Source of the DNA: Halicephalobus mephisto
Lineage: Eukaryota; Nematoda; Chromadorea; Rhabditida; Panagrolaimidae
Direction: 5' to 3'
Assembly (NCBI GenBank): GCA_009193035.1
Contig: SWDT01000406.1
Span: forward strand, 124,001-188,000
DNA: 64,000 nucleotides
Under the pieces are notes generated by a model. The model worked only from the letters and a program-made list of their open reading frames with translations, ran no database searches and had not been told where the DNA came from. The stretch's first letter is position 1. Each line of letters begins with the position of its first letter. Of the stretch, positions 11,038-21,900 are shown one piece after another. Made by a program: the position numbers and the translations under genes.

Positions 11038-13001
11038 TCAAGAATGGGAAGAGGATAATGGATTTGATTGACTTCTAACAATCTGTTTAGCAAGATATCG
11101 AACTGTTGAACGAGGAGTAAGCTTTAATTTTTCCAAATGTGCTGCTTCATTTTCTACAAAATTCTCGTCGAGATTCTCAAAGGCAATTCCTGCTGTTGAG
11201 CCGCTCATATTGCTGCAGAAAGACGACATATTTGGTACACTATCTAAAACCAAAACTTTTCATATTTTTATAAAAACAAAAAACCTACTCATTTGCAAAT
11301 ATGGATGATCTAGCATTTCATCTACCGTCGGTCTTCTTCGATAATCATAAGTAAGGCACTTTTTAATTGCATCAATAAGTTGTTCGTCTTGACATTCTTT
11401 AAAATCTATAGGTTTCCCAGCAATAATTGCTGCTTTTTTATCAGAATAGTGGGCGAATGGAGGTCTTCTGAACACCATGAGGTACAGAATACACCCTAGA
11501 GACCACACATCTGCAGCTTTCCTCAACTTGATGGGCATGTCCTTCTGGATATTGAAGCTTTCCGGACTCATGTAGTTAAGAGTACCCGATTGGAAGTCCT
11601 TCACGGCACAAGTCATATCCGCTGGGATAGCTGCAGCAATACCAAAGTCGATCAATTTCAATCTTCCTTTCACAAGGAGAAAGTTTGCAGGTTTCAAATC
11701 AGCATGAACAACACCATATTCATGAATCGCTTGGACGCATTTGAGCATTTCAGAAAAGTAGAATTTCGTGCTCATAGGAGTCGGTTCATTCTCGTTCAAA
11801 TAAGACAAGAAATCCGTTTCTCCTTGTTCCAGAACCACGTAGAACTTGTCATCATGGATGGCACTGGAAATTAACAAGTAGTTATCACGAAACGCTTCCA
11901 AAACTTACTGATCAAAAAGCTTAATAACGTGTCTACTTCCTTGGAGCTTCTTTAAAAGACGAACTTCGTTGATGAATCCTTCTTTGACCTCTTTCGGCTC
12001 ATATTCCAGATCCACAATCTTGACCGCGACCATGCATCCGTGCGTATTGCTGAAACATTGGAAAACTTGACTAGAACCCCCTTTGCCGATCCGTGTGATT
12101 TCAATATAGACGTTGTTGTTGATTATGTACTGTCTTCGTCGACTGGAAAGAGCGGAATGGGATCGACCTATCTTCACTGGGGTCTTTGAAGAATCCGAGG
12201 AATCTTGAACTTCCAGCGTATCCGATGGATTCGAGATCCGAGATGAACTTTGGACTCTTCTTACAGTAACGTGTTGGACTGGACTACCAGATTTGGCAGT
12301 TTCAGGTCGTTTGGGAAGAGCAACAATGGGGGATCCAGAGGGTGGCTTGGAAACAGAAGAACCTACTGTTGCCGGACGAACTTGAGGTAGAGGGACATCC
12401 TTCCTTGCTTCTTTCTTACTTTTAGCCGAACCAGAGGAGGACTGGGGTTTTCTCATCGTAACATAGGGACTTGGGTTGTTTTCGTTGTTAATAGACTTGG
12501 CAGAATCTGGACGTTTGGGAGGTTTTGGTGGGTGAGCAGATTGGGAATCAGAAACTTCTTCCGATGTTGAAAATGGAGCATTCTTTGATTCCTTTTTGTC
12601 TTCATTGGCAGTTACAGTAGATTCTAGAGAATTACCACTAAGAGTAGCTGAAATAAAGAATTTCAAAACTCAAAAGTCAGTAGGAATTCCAAATTCATGT
12701 ACGGAAATCCCAAAATTGATACGTTTAAATTTAAAATTCAAATATGAAAATTCAACAAGTTGATATATGGAAATTCGAAATTGATACAAAGAAATTTAAA
12801 TGCTGGCGAATGGCACTCAAAAATTAATATATGGAAGTTTAAAATTCAAATGCAAAAAAACCTACAGTTCGTCGACTGCTTCAAGTACTCGTTCCGTTTC
12901 TCTCGAAGTTTTGCGATCATCGCTAGTTTCTGTTGCTGAAGACGATGGATATTGACATCTTTAGTCCCTGTTTCACCGGTTCTACTCGTGGTTTCATCCA
13001 T
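11038..13001 (-). CDS. Dual-specificity kinase TTK/Mps1 (spindle checkpoint kinase)
   Basis: Exons on the minus strand: 13001-12866, 12647-11909, 11863-11289, 11243-11038, all in phase, 551 residues. Mps1 phosphorylates the KNL1 kinetochore scaffold to start spindle-checkpoint signalling. Residues 1-220 are Ser/Pro/Lys-rich and look disordered, with a motif resembling KRPDSAKS present twice. The kinase domain (about 225-515) is intact: glycine loop IGKGGSS (232-238), Lys255, helix-C Glu273, HADLKPAN with catalytic Asp347, DFG Asp364. TTK-diagnostic phrases are HADLKPANFL, KLIDFGIA, AVKDFQSGTLNYMSPE and KAADVWSLGCILY. No TPR-like region is recognised at the N terminus. The start follows TTTTCTAG directly, which may be a trans-splice acceptor. 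Distinct from NEK or PLK kinases by the activation-loop signature. Confidence 0.92.
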
Positions 13002-13310
13002 CTAGAAAAATTCATATATCAAATTGTAAAAAATGACCAGTGCAAAGCCGTACCATCCAGAGTCCCTGGCAACCAAGTAGGACAATGCAATCTTCACGTC
13101 AGAAAGTCTATAAGCAGCCGGGCGTGAACAAGGGACCAAAAATTCCTTCACGAAAGTTTGGAAATCCAGGAGACTTTTTTAAAATGGAAAAAAGCGCGGA
13201 AAAAATTCGGAGTAAAAAAATCGACGCGTCTTGGCAAAACGAGTAAAAACTGATCTCAAAAGTGTGAATGGCCAAGTTCTTCACGACTTGTTTGGCTTGG
13301 TTCCTTAAGC
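13002..13310. promoter_or_regulatory. Short divergent intergenic region between TTK and HS 2-O-sulfotransferase
   Basis: About 310 bases separate two divergently transcribed start codons, so both promoters must lie here. The region is richer in G/C than its surroundings. An open frame at 13040-13246 (+) has low-complexity repeated phrases and no splice or family support. No specific regulatory motif is recognised. Confidence 0.5.
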
Positions 13311-14432
13311 ATGTCGAGAAACGGTTTTATTATAATTAATTTCATGGTGATATTTATTTCTTTTTTATATCTAAACCACAAAATTAACACTCTTCCAAAT
13401 GAAAGGCGGGAACCGGAGAGTTTGAAAATCGTATCAAGGACGGATTTAAGAAGATCTTTGGTTCTGTATAATCGAGTAAGTTTCTGGGTTTTTGACTCAT
13501 AAATTTCCATACTGTTTAGATACCTAAAACGGGTTCTACGACGTTGACAAATGCCATAGGTTACGATTTGTGTAAAATAAACGGATTTTCCGCGATCCAT
13601 CTGAATTTGACGAAGAACAAGTACTCGATGAACCTGGTCGATCAAGGAGAATTCGTCAGGAACATCACCTCATGGAAAGATAGATTACCTGCTCTTTACC
13701 ACGGACATGTAGCATTCATCGATTTCACCAGATTCGGACTGCCAAATCCCATTTATATCAATCTTGTCAGGGAACCATTGGAACGACTTTTGAGTCACTA
13801 TTATTTTCTAAGATATGGCGACAACTTCAGAGTCGGCTTGAAGAGAAGCAAAGCCGGAAATAATGAAACTTTCGACGAATGCATTGAAAAGAAGGGGAAA
13901 GATTGCGAAATGCGGACGTTGTGGCTCCAGATTCCATACTTCTGCGGAACAGCCGCATTTTGTTCGTGAGTTTTTCAAAAATTTTAATTTTTATATAAAA
14001 ACTTAAATTTTTCATATAAAAATTTACGTTAAATTGTTCTTCAGCGATATCGGGAACCCTCGGGCATTGGAACAGGCCAAGTTTAATCTGGTTAATCATT
14101 ATCTCGTGGTCGGATTGAATGAACGGATGTCGGATCTCATCGCTGTCCTCGAAAGATTGGTTCCTAGCTTCTTCAAAGGAGCTTACGAGCATTTTAAGAG
14201 CTTACCAGAAGACAGAGCTCATTTACGGTACACGAACAAGAAAATAACCCCGTCCCCTGCCACTTTGGAAAAAGTAAAATCCGATCCAATATACAAAATG
14301 GAACGAGAATTTTACGATTTTGCTGCGGCCGAATTCGATTCCCTCTGGCAGAAGACTCGGAAAGAAGGCAAAGACGCTTTTCTGGAGAAGCAATTTCATT
14401 ACGAAAAAATCAAACCAGAAAATCCTTCATAA
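13311..14432 (+). CDS. hst-2: Heparan sulfate 2-O-sulfotransferase
   Basis: Golgi type II membrane enzyme that moves sulfate from PAPS to the 2-O position of uronic acid in heparan sulfate. Exons 13311-13475, 13520-13965, 14045-14432 give 332 residues, near the family size. A membrane anchor lies at residues 6-20 ([15 protein letters not shown]). Motifs: 5'-phosphosulfate loop IPKTGSTT, catalytic histidines in ALYHGHVAF, 3'-phosphate motif [14 protein letters not shown], and family phrases [20 protein letters not shown] and [10 protein letters not shown]. The C terminus ends [10 protein letters not shown], as in animal homologues. Nothing looks broken. A second, decayed copy of the last codons and 3' flank lies at 17820-17970. 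The symbol is given by homology with C. elegans. Confidence 0.95.
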
Positions 14433-15342
14433 ACGGGTGATTTGTAAATGTAATTACCATGTATCATAGTTAAAAAATATATTTTTTAAAATTTTTGAAT
14501 TACAGTAAAAAGTTGATTTTTTGAAAAAAGAAAAACGACAACTCTAATCTGTTACTGTTCCTGATGTCATTCCAACACCTTTTCCGCGGTATTGTTGGAA
14601 CATAAGTTGATCCTGACATGATTAACGTAAAAATTGTTCATATACGACTTACTGTAGGAAACCACACATCACGCTGTTATTGTTCGCTTTCAGAGCTGTT
14701 AATTTTGAACCAAATTCGGATCGATTTTGGACTAACTAAAGTTCGAAAATAGGAAGAATCAATCTGAAGCCGAAATATTCAGTTGGACTAAACTCGAAAA
14801 TTTGAATTTCTTGATTTTGAAATCGGACCAATTCAGTTTGATTTAGAACCCATAGAATTCCGAGTTCGAATTTTTAGGTTTGAAATTGATTTTTTTAATT
14901 TTGGACTCGAGTTAGTTCGAAGCAGATTCGAAATTCGACAGATCTCTTTGCTTTGCGCTTTAACTTTTATATAAAGTTTATTGTTGCTGGTGATCCTTAT
15001 TATTAATGGTTCCTACTTTCCATATTATTGAAAATCAATCCAAAAACTACAACAGTTACTGAAATTGACTCAAATTGTCCTCATTCTCATTTACAACAAT
15101 TTTAGAAATTTTTGAATTTTGACAATTTTGCTTCATGAGATTCAATTTCGAAAATAGTAACTAATGAATTATTTTTATTTCGCCATCCCTTAATTTGAGG
15201 TAGAAATCAATGATACAATTTCAATGAAATGATAAAGGAATGTGAAAACACCAAAGGAATTGATATCAAGTATGAATGTTGTCAGCAAACAATTTTATCA
15301 ATAATCAACAAAAAAATTGTTTGTAGTTGTCATCTGAAAACA
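14433..15342. other. Intergenic region between hst-2 and the HSP70-like cluster
   Basis: The first 100 bases are the hst-2 3' flank. The rest is AT-rich with no supported gene. An upstream ATG at 15229 is in frame with the first HSP70-like gene, but the intervening 38 codons are low-quality. Both this gene and its paralogue start their conserved domain at an MS-(I/V)-(T/L)-C methionine, so 15343 is preferred. Confidence 0.55.
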
Positions 15343-17740
15343 ATGTCCATTACTTGTTATATAGATAATAATCTTCAAACTTTTGGATTGGATATTGAAT
15401 ATTACGATTTTAAAACAAAACAAACATGGTATTCATCTTCAGACGAATACTTCGATGAAATCATTCATAAGCTGCTTACAGAGTATGGTAAGGATATCGG
15501 GATCATTATTTTCGACGAGAAATTTTATCTAAATCCGAAAGACGTGAAAGATTTCAACAAAGAAACTCCTGAAAAATATGATAATTTACTTCATCCCTTT
15601 ACAGAAGAGGATCTCAATTTCCAGTGCTACTTGACCTTAGACAAGGAATATTTTGTGGGGGAATTAATTATTGTCTTTAAAATCATAGAGGTAACTTTAT
15701 ATCAATGCACAGAAACTATTAAGAAAAGAATTAAATGGAAAGAGCTGAATAAAACAGAATGTGGATTTTCTGAACGGATGAACTTCCAGTATATTGAAAG
15801 GATTTTCGATATTAAGATGAATCAAGTTCATGTTGTTTTCGATGGTAGTCGAGAGAAAGTAGATGCGTTATATGGATCTGAATTCAATAAATATAGTTTC
15901 AAAAGTATTAACTACGCAACTTTTAAAGATTTGTCCAGAACGCTTTTACTGCCAGGTGATGACTTTCCACGAATAATTGGAAGACATTTAATTTCTGATC
16001 CAGAGGTGTCCATATTGGTTAAAATCGATAAATCTAATAACGTTAGCAACCTTAAAAATCCCACCATTCAAGATTGGGGTTTTATCCATGTTCCGAAATT
16101 GGTGAAAGAATATAAACCAAGAACAGACATCATGGGAATAGATCTTGGATCAACCAGATCAGTCTTGGCTGTTTCAAGGAATAGAGTAATCCACGTTATT
16201 TCAGTTGACAACTCTTCTCCTGGAGACCTCTGGACGGAATCTGTAGTCTCATTTGATGAAGAAAGACCTCTATTTGGAAAAGCAGCAATGAGAAGACTCA
16301 AAAGCAAACCTGATCATGTCATTTTCGATTCCAAACTTATTTACAACCTGGAACGGCGGAAGAAAAATATGAACCAAGGATTATGGCCTTTTAAGTTCAA
16401 TCTCAAAGAAAGTGAGTTGCCCTATTTTGAATCAATGACTCATCAAGGGTTGAAGGAGTTCTCTCTCGCAGATATCAATGCAGTCTTTCTAGAACACATG
16501 GCAAAAGCAGCAAGCGAATATCAGGATGCATTTAATAATGGACAACATGTGAAAAAGGCAGTCATCACAATTCCGAGATATTTTTCCATTAACAGTTTGA
16601 ATAAGGATCCAAGTCTTTTTATCCTCAATGCGATTAAAGCCACAAAGTTAGCAAACATTGAAGTGATTGACATCATCGAAGAAATTCATGCCGATCTTCT
16701 CTATTATCTATCTAATGAAAGATATTCAAAAATGATCAAACCTAAGATGAAGATCGCTATTTTCGACATAGGAGGTGGTACCTGTGTGTGTAGAGTGTAT
16801 CAAATCTTTGAACACAATGAGAAAAAATATGCAACCTGTATTAGAGATCTAGTTGAAGATTATGATGCCAAATGTTCTGGGAGAGACATTGACGACATAA
16901 TTATTGAAGAACTAGAAAGCTTAATTCCAGAGGAGTTAAGAAATAATGTGAAACTAAAAACATTAGGAACAGCAAAGGAAATTAAACACAATATATCTAC
17001 CGTAGAAAAGACTGAGTAAGTGAGATTCATATATGAATTAATGAAAAATCACGTATTTCAGAATTGATTTATCAGAAATTCATCCAAGTTTGGAAAGAAT
17101 CGTCGAGTTCACGAGGGAATGGTTTGAAGAGAGATTGAAATATCGTTTTGACTATTTCAAACTAGGCCTTTATGTATTCAAACCGTATTCATCTCCAACT
17201 CAAAGGAAAAACCGATGCAGACTAAAGAAAAATACAATAAAATATCCTACATTAATTGATATAGATATTATTTTTCTAGCTGGAGGAACTTTTAGAATTC
17301 CATATCTTCAAAGATGGATTAAAAGCCGATTCCCTAATGCAGAAGTCATTATAGATGGGGAACTGGAGATCATCACAGCCACTGGAGCTGCTGTCCATGC
17401 TCTACAAGTTCTCAGTGGGGAAGTCGAACCTTATATTAAACTTATTGAAGACCAAAACAATGAATCCAGCTTCAACAATAAACAACCAGACGAGGAACTA
17501 GCTGAACAGAAAAAGAATCCAAATGACAACCCATGTCCGGATGGAGAATCCGTACCTAAACAATATGAGTTGGAAACAAAATCCTGTGTCCAGGTTTCCG
17601 AGAAAGGAGAGAGTGATCCCAATAACGACTTCATTTCCGATGACAAAACTGAAGACTTAAATAACCGAGCTTCATCTTCTGCTACTCCAGAATCATCTCA
17701 ACAAAAATCACCTACTGAACAGAAACTTCTCCTACCATAA
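15343..17740 (+). CDS. HSP70-related protein with novel N-terminal domain and no substrate-binding domain
   Basis: Exons 15343-17015 and 17062-17740; 783 residues. Residues 1-260 form an unrecognised domain shared with both modules of the next gene (shared cores VGELI, LYQC, IKWKEL). Residues 263-678 match an HSP70 nucleotide-binding domain: phosphate-1 loop MGIDLGSTRS (264-273), KAVITIP, phosphate-2 loop DIGGGT (475-480) and adenosine motif AGGTFRIP (631-638), ending GAAVHALQVLSGE as in HSP70. The expected linker and peptide-binding domain are absent; a polar tail of about 100 residues follows (DEELAEQKKNPNDN, ending TEQKLLLP). The catalytic lysine of the HSP70 GxAAK motif is Met316. It may bind ATP without normal hydrolysis, and classic chaperone activity is unlikely. 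Family assignment is firm for the nucleotide domain only. Confidence 0.85.
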
Positions 17741-17746
17741 TTGAAG
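17338..17746 (+). repeat. Near-identical 3' segment shared by the two HSP70-like genes
   Basis: From AATGCAGAAGTCATTATAG to just past the stop (TAATTGAA), this segment matches 23011-23419 with five differences that I can see in about 408 bases. The coding sequence upstream of it is far more diverged between the genes. The sharp edge just after the stop suggests recent gene conversion or exchange. Confidence 0.85.
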
Positions 17747-17819
17747 AATTAGTCCAAAAAGGTACGATTTTCTCTTTACCGACGAAGAAAGTGAAATTAT
17801 TAGATTTTTTTAACAAAAG

Positions 17820-17970
17820 GTTTTTTAGAGGAATAATTTCATTACGAAAAAATCAAACCAGAAAATTTTTTATAAGTGAATGATTTGTAAATGTAGTTGT
17901 TATGTTATAGTTAAAAAATATATTTTTTTAAATTTTTGAATTACAGTAAAAAGTTGATTTTTTGAAAATA
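17820..17970 (+). pseudogene. Decayed copy of the 3' end of hst-2
   Basis: This segment downstream of the first HSP70-like gene matches 14379-14530, the last codons and 3' flank of hst-2. The phrase CATTACGAAAAAATCAAACC appears in both, followed by an interrupted 3' flank (GTGATTTGTAAATG versus GAATGATTTGTAAATG) and the shared ATTACAGTAAAAAGTTG. It has no upstream sulfotransferase exons, so it is a fragment left by duplication or template switching. Confidence 0.85.
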
Positions 17971-18296
17971 GTAAATTTCACAACTATAAAAAAGTCGATT
18001 CGAACTGTGCTCATCAGGTATTTTATTTTTTAAAATATTTTTAGAAATTTGTGTTGAAACAACTTTGTAAGAATACTTATTTTAAACTTCTATATCAGCA
18101 GGATTAGCCTTATGAAAGTGGAAATAAAAAATAAGAAAATGGAAAGCGTATATAGACATTAAATATTAGTGATTTCTTAAATTAATATTTTTATTAATTT
18201 TTTACTTATTCTAAAGCGTATTGTTGGAAATTGTGCATTAGAAATAACATGATGATCAAAATAGCTTTGAAGAATATTTATTTTCAGTACTTACTA

Positions 18297-18468
18297 CAGT
18301 AAAACCTCGCTAAAAACAACCCGAAGGGACGGCAGAAATGTTGTTTTTACAGAGGAGTTGCCTTTATCGAGGAGGTTACTAGGGGGAAATCCACAGTAGG
18401 GGTCGGAACCGAGTTGTCTTTAAAGAGGATTTGCTCTTATCCAGGGTGTTTTTAGCGAGGTTTCACTG
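18297..18468. mobile_element. Small non-autonomous DNA transposon (MITE) with Tc1/mariner/pogo-like ends
   Basis: A 172-bp element with terminal inverted repeats of about 23 bases (CAGTAAAACCTCGCTAAAAAC on the left, complement of GTTTTTAGCGAGGTTTCACTG on the right, one mismatch) flanked by TA on both sides (18295-18296 and 18469-18470). TA target sites and CAGT ends are typical of Tc1/mariner and pogo families. There is no transposase inside. Confidence 0.82.
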
Positions 18469-18968
18469 TACTTCATAATAAGATATAAAAGCGGATTCAA
18501 ATACCATATTTGTCTTATTACTATCTATCTCTAAATTGTCATTATCCAGATATTGTTGTCTATCAATGACAAACGTTATCCTTAAGCTCTACATACTACA
18601 TCCCTTTACGCCTCAACATATCTTAGAACTCCGAAAGACGACTTTGATGTGATTTATGTTTTGAATTCTTGTAGAAAGATCTTCAACCATGACAGACTAT
18701 CGTGATTTATTTTCTTTCCAGAGTTAGTCCTTTATATATTTTGTGAACTTTGATTTTTACAATCTTACTCTGTGAAATGAAATTATAGAAGTTACAGTAT
18801 ATGGATGAATTTTGTTTTACAAGCTGTAAGTTTTAGAGAAAATGAGGATGATAAAAGCAATTGTTCAAGCATTCAAGAAAATTTAACAGATTAGTAGCTA
18901 TCTGGGGGATGCTTTTTTATCAGCATTCACTAAGAGATTCGTTGACTGTTTTTCTTTACCTTAGCAAA

Positions 18969-21900
18969 ATGTCTGTTCTCTGTGGTATTGCAAATATTTT
19001 CGATACATTCGGAGTTTATATTTTTAATATTAAAACAAAGAAATTTGAAAATTTTACGTACAATGAAAAATTTATTTATGAAATTATTGATGAACTAATT
19101 ATAAAACATGGAGATGATATTGGGATTATCGTCGTACAAAAAAATTTTTATTCATTATTTGGTGAACTGAAAAATTATAAAGAAGAAGATTTTAAGAAAT
19201 ATGATAACCGAGTCCGTTTAGCTACAGAAGAAGAATTAAATTTTGAATATTATTTTACTTCAAAAGTTGAATACTCTGTTGGAGACTTAATTGTTTTCTT
19301 TGAAAGCAATAGAACGATTATTTTATATCAATGTATAAGATCGACTAATAGAAGATTAGCGTGGAAAGAACTGAATTCGATAGAATACGCTTTCGATAAA
19401 TGTATTGATTTTCAGTATATCGAAAGAGCATTTCGTCTCAAAATAAACCAAGTCCATATTGTTGGTGAAAGCCACATAAAGAACATTGACTTAATTTACG
19501 ATCCTAAATTATACAAATGTGACTTCAAAAGTATCAATGTTATCGAACATCCATGTTGGTTGGTTGAAAGCCGAGAATTTCTCTTTGCATTATACCTAAT
19601 ATGCGATACAGAAGTTTCCACATTGGTTGAAGTTGATTCATTTAAAATCAGAGAAGATATCTTCAAAGATTTTATTATTCAAGATTACGATTGCATCTCT
19701 ATGCCCAAACTAATCGAAAAATATGAACCAAAATCGGATATCATGGGAATCGACTTGGGATTAGTCAAATCTGTCTTGGCTGTTTCAAGGAATAAAGAAA
19801 TCCAAGTTATTCCATTTGACAAGTCTTCTCCTGGAGACCTCTGGACGGAATCTGTAGTCTCATTTGATGAAGACAAACCGATTATTGGGAAAGCAGCAAT
19901 AGAAAAAATGAAAACAAAACTTGACTATGTTATTTCCGATGCCAAATTGCTTTGTAATAGAAATCATCAAAAAGACGACCTAGAACAGTTAATATCGTTT
20001 TTTGAATTCAATATCAATGAAGATGAACAATCATATTTGGAATCGATGACATCGGAAGGTTTAAGAAAATTTAGCCTTGCAGAGATAAATGCAATATTTC
20101 TGGAGCGAATGACAGAAGCAGCAAGTCAATATCAATTTGAATTCAATAATGGAAATCCCGTAAAAAAGGCAGTTATTACAATCCCAGAATATTTTAACGA
20201 TCATAAAAAACCATACTCCATAATTTCTAGTATTATTGAAGCAGCGAAATTGATTAACATTGAAATTATTGACGTTATTGAAGAAACTCATGCTGATCTC
20301 CTTTACTACTTTACTAGAAAGAAGTATTCAGAAATGATCAAACCTGGGATGAAAATTGCAATTATCGACATTGGAGGAGAGACTTGCATTTGTAAAATTT
20401 ATGAAATTTCACACCATGAAAGTAAAGCATATGCAATCTGTGTCAACAAACTAGAAATGATTGGGAAAGAAGGTGTAAAATATTCTGGAAGGAATATTGA
20501 CAATATAATCATCGAAGAATTACAAAAATCAATTCCCGAAAATCCAGATGATTTAAAAATAAAAATGTCGGAAGCAATTAAGAAAATCAAGCATAATCTT
20601 TCTTTTGCAGAAAGTACAGAGTAAGCGATTTTTCTATCTTAATGAAAAAACATAAGTTTTAGATTTAATTTATCAGAAATCCATCCATGTCAGAACAAAA
20701 GTATCAACTTTACGAGGCAATGGTTTGAAGGAAAATTGAAAACACTTTTTGACACTTGTAACTTCCACTACAATGAGTTTAAACAATATGATTGTTTAAC
20801 CAGCGAGGAACTTCAATGTAGAGAAGAAATAGGACATGGATTATATCCTTCATTGAATAATGTAGATATTGCATTCTTGGCCGGAGGAACTTTTAGAATC
20901 CCATTTGTTCAAAGATGGATTAAAAGCCGATTTCCTACTGCAAAAGTCATTATAGATGAGCAACTGGAGATCATCACAGCCACTGGAGCTGCTGTCCATG
21001 CTCTTCAAGTTCTCAGTGGGGAAGTCGAACCTTATATTAAACTTACTGAACAATCAATTGTTTGCAGCATTAATAAGGATTCTAATGTATTGAAAACGGA
21101 AATCTATGATATGAAAACAAATACATTTGAAAACTTTTTTTCTAATAATACATCCATGGATGACATTATTCATGAGCTAATTACAAAATACAAAGATGAC
21201 ATTGCGATTATTGCTATTCCATATTATTTAGGTATATGTGTATTGGAAAATTTCAACAAAGATGAGTCTGAGAAATATGAAAACTTATTTTATCTCTTTA
21301 CAAACGAAGAATTGGATTTTAATTATTATTTGACCTCAAGAGTTGAATATTCTGTTGAAGACTTAATCTTTTGGATAAGCAATACACATATCAATTTATA
21401 TCAGTGTACAAAAGCTACGAAAGGAAGAGTAACATGGAAACGGCTAGATAGGAGAAAACATATATCTGACAAACATATTAATTTTGAATATATTGCGAGG
21501 GTATTTCGTCTTGAAACAAAACAAGTTCACGTTGTTTTTGACGACATAGAATGCATTCAATTAGTATGTATACTGGAATTAAAGAAGTATGAATTCAAAA
21601 GCATTAATTTTGTCGAGTTTCCGTCAAACACCGAATCAGTTTTCGCGAGGCATTTAATTTCTGATCCAAAAGTTTCTGTTTTGGTTAAACTGGAATATTC
21701 TCACAAAACAAAAAACAACCTTCCTATTTACACTATTTATGATTGGGGTTATATCCACATTCCGAAATTGGTGAAAGAATACGAAGCAAGAACAGACATC
21801 ATGGGAATAGATCTTGGATCAACCAGATCCGTCTTGGCTGTTTCAAGGAATAGAGAAATTCATGTTATTTCAGTTGACAACTCTTCTCCTGGAGACCTCT

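Noticed and set aside
13040..13246. Plus-strand ORF in the TTK/hst-2 divergent region
   Set aside because: Repetitive short phrases, no splice sites, no family, and it occupies the space needed for both promoters.
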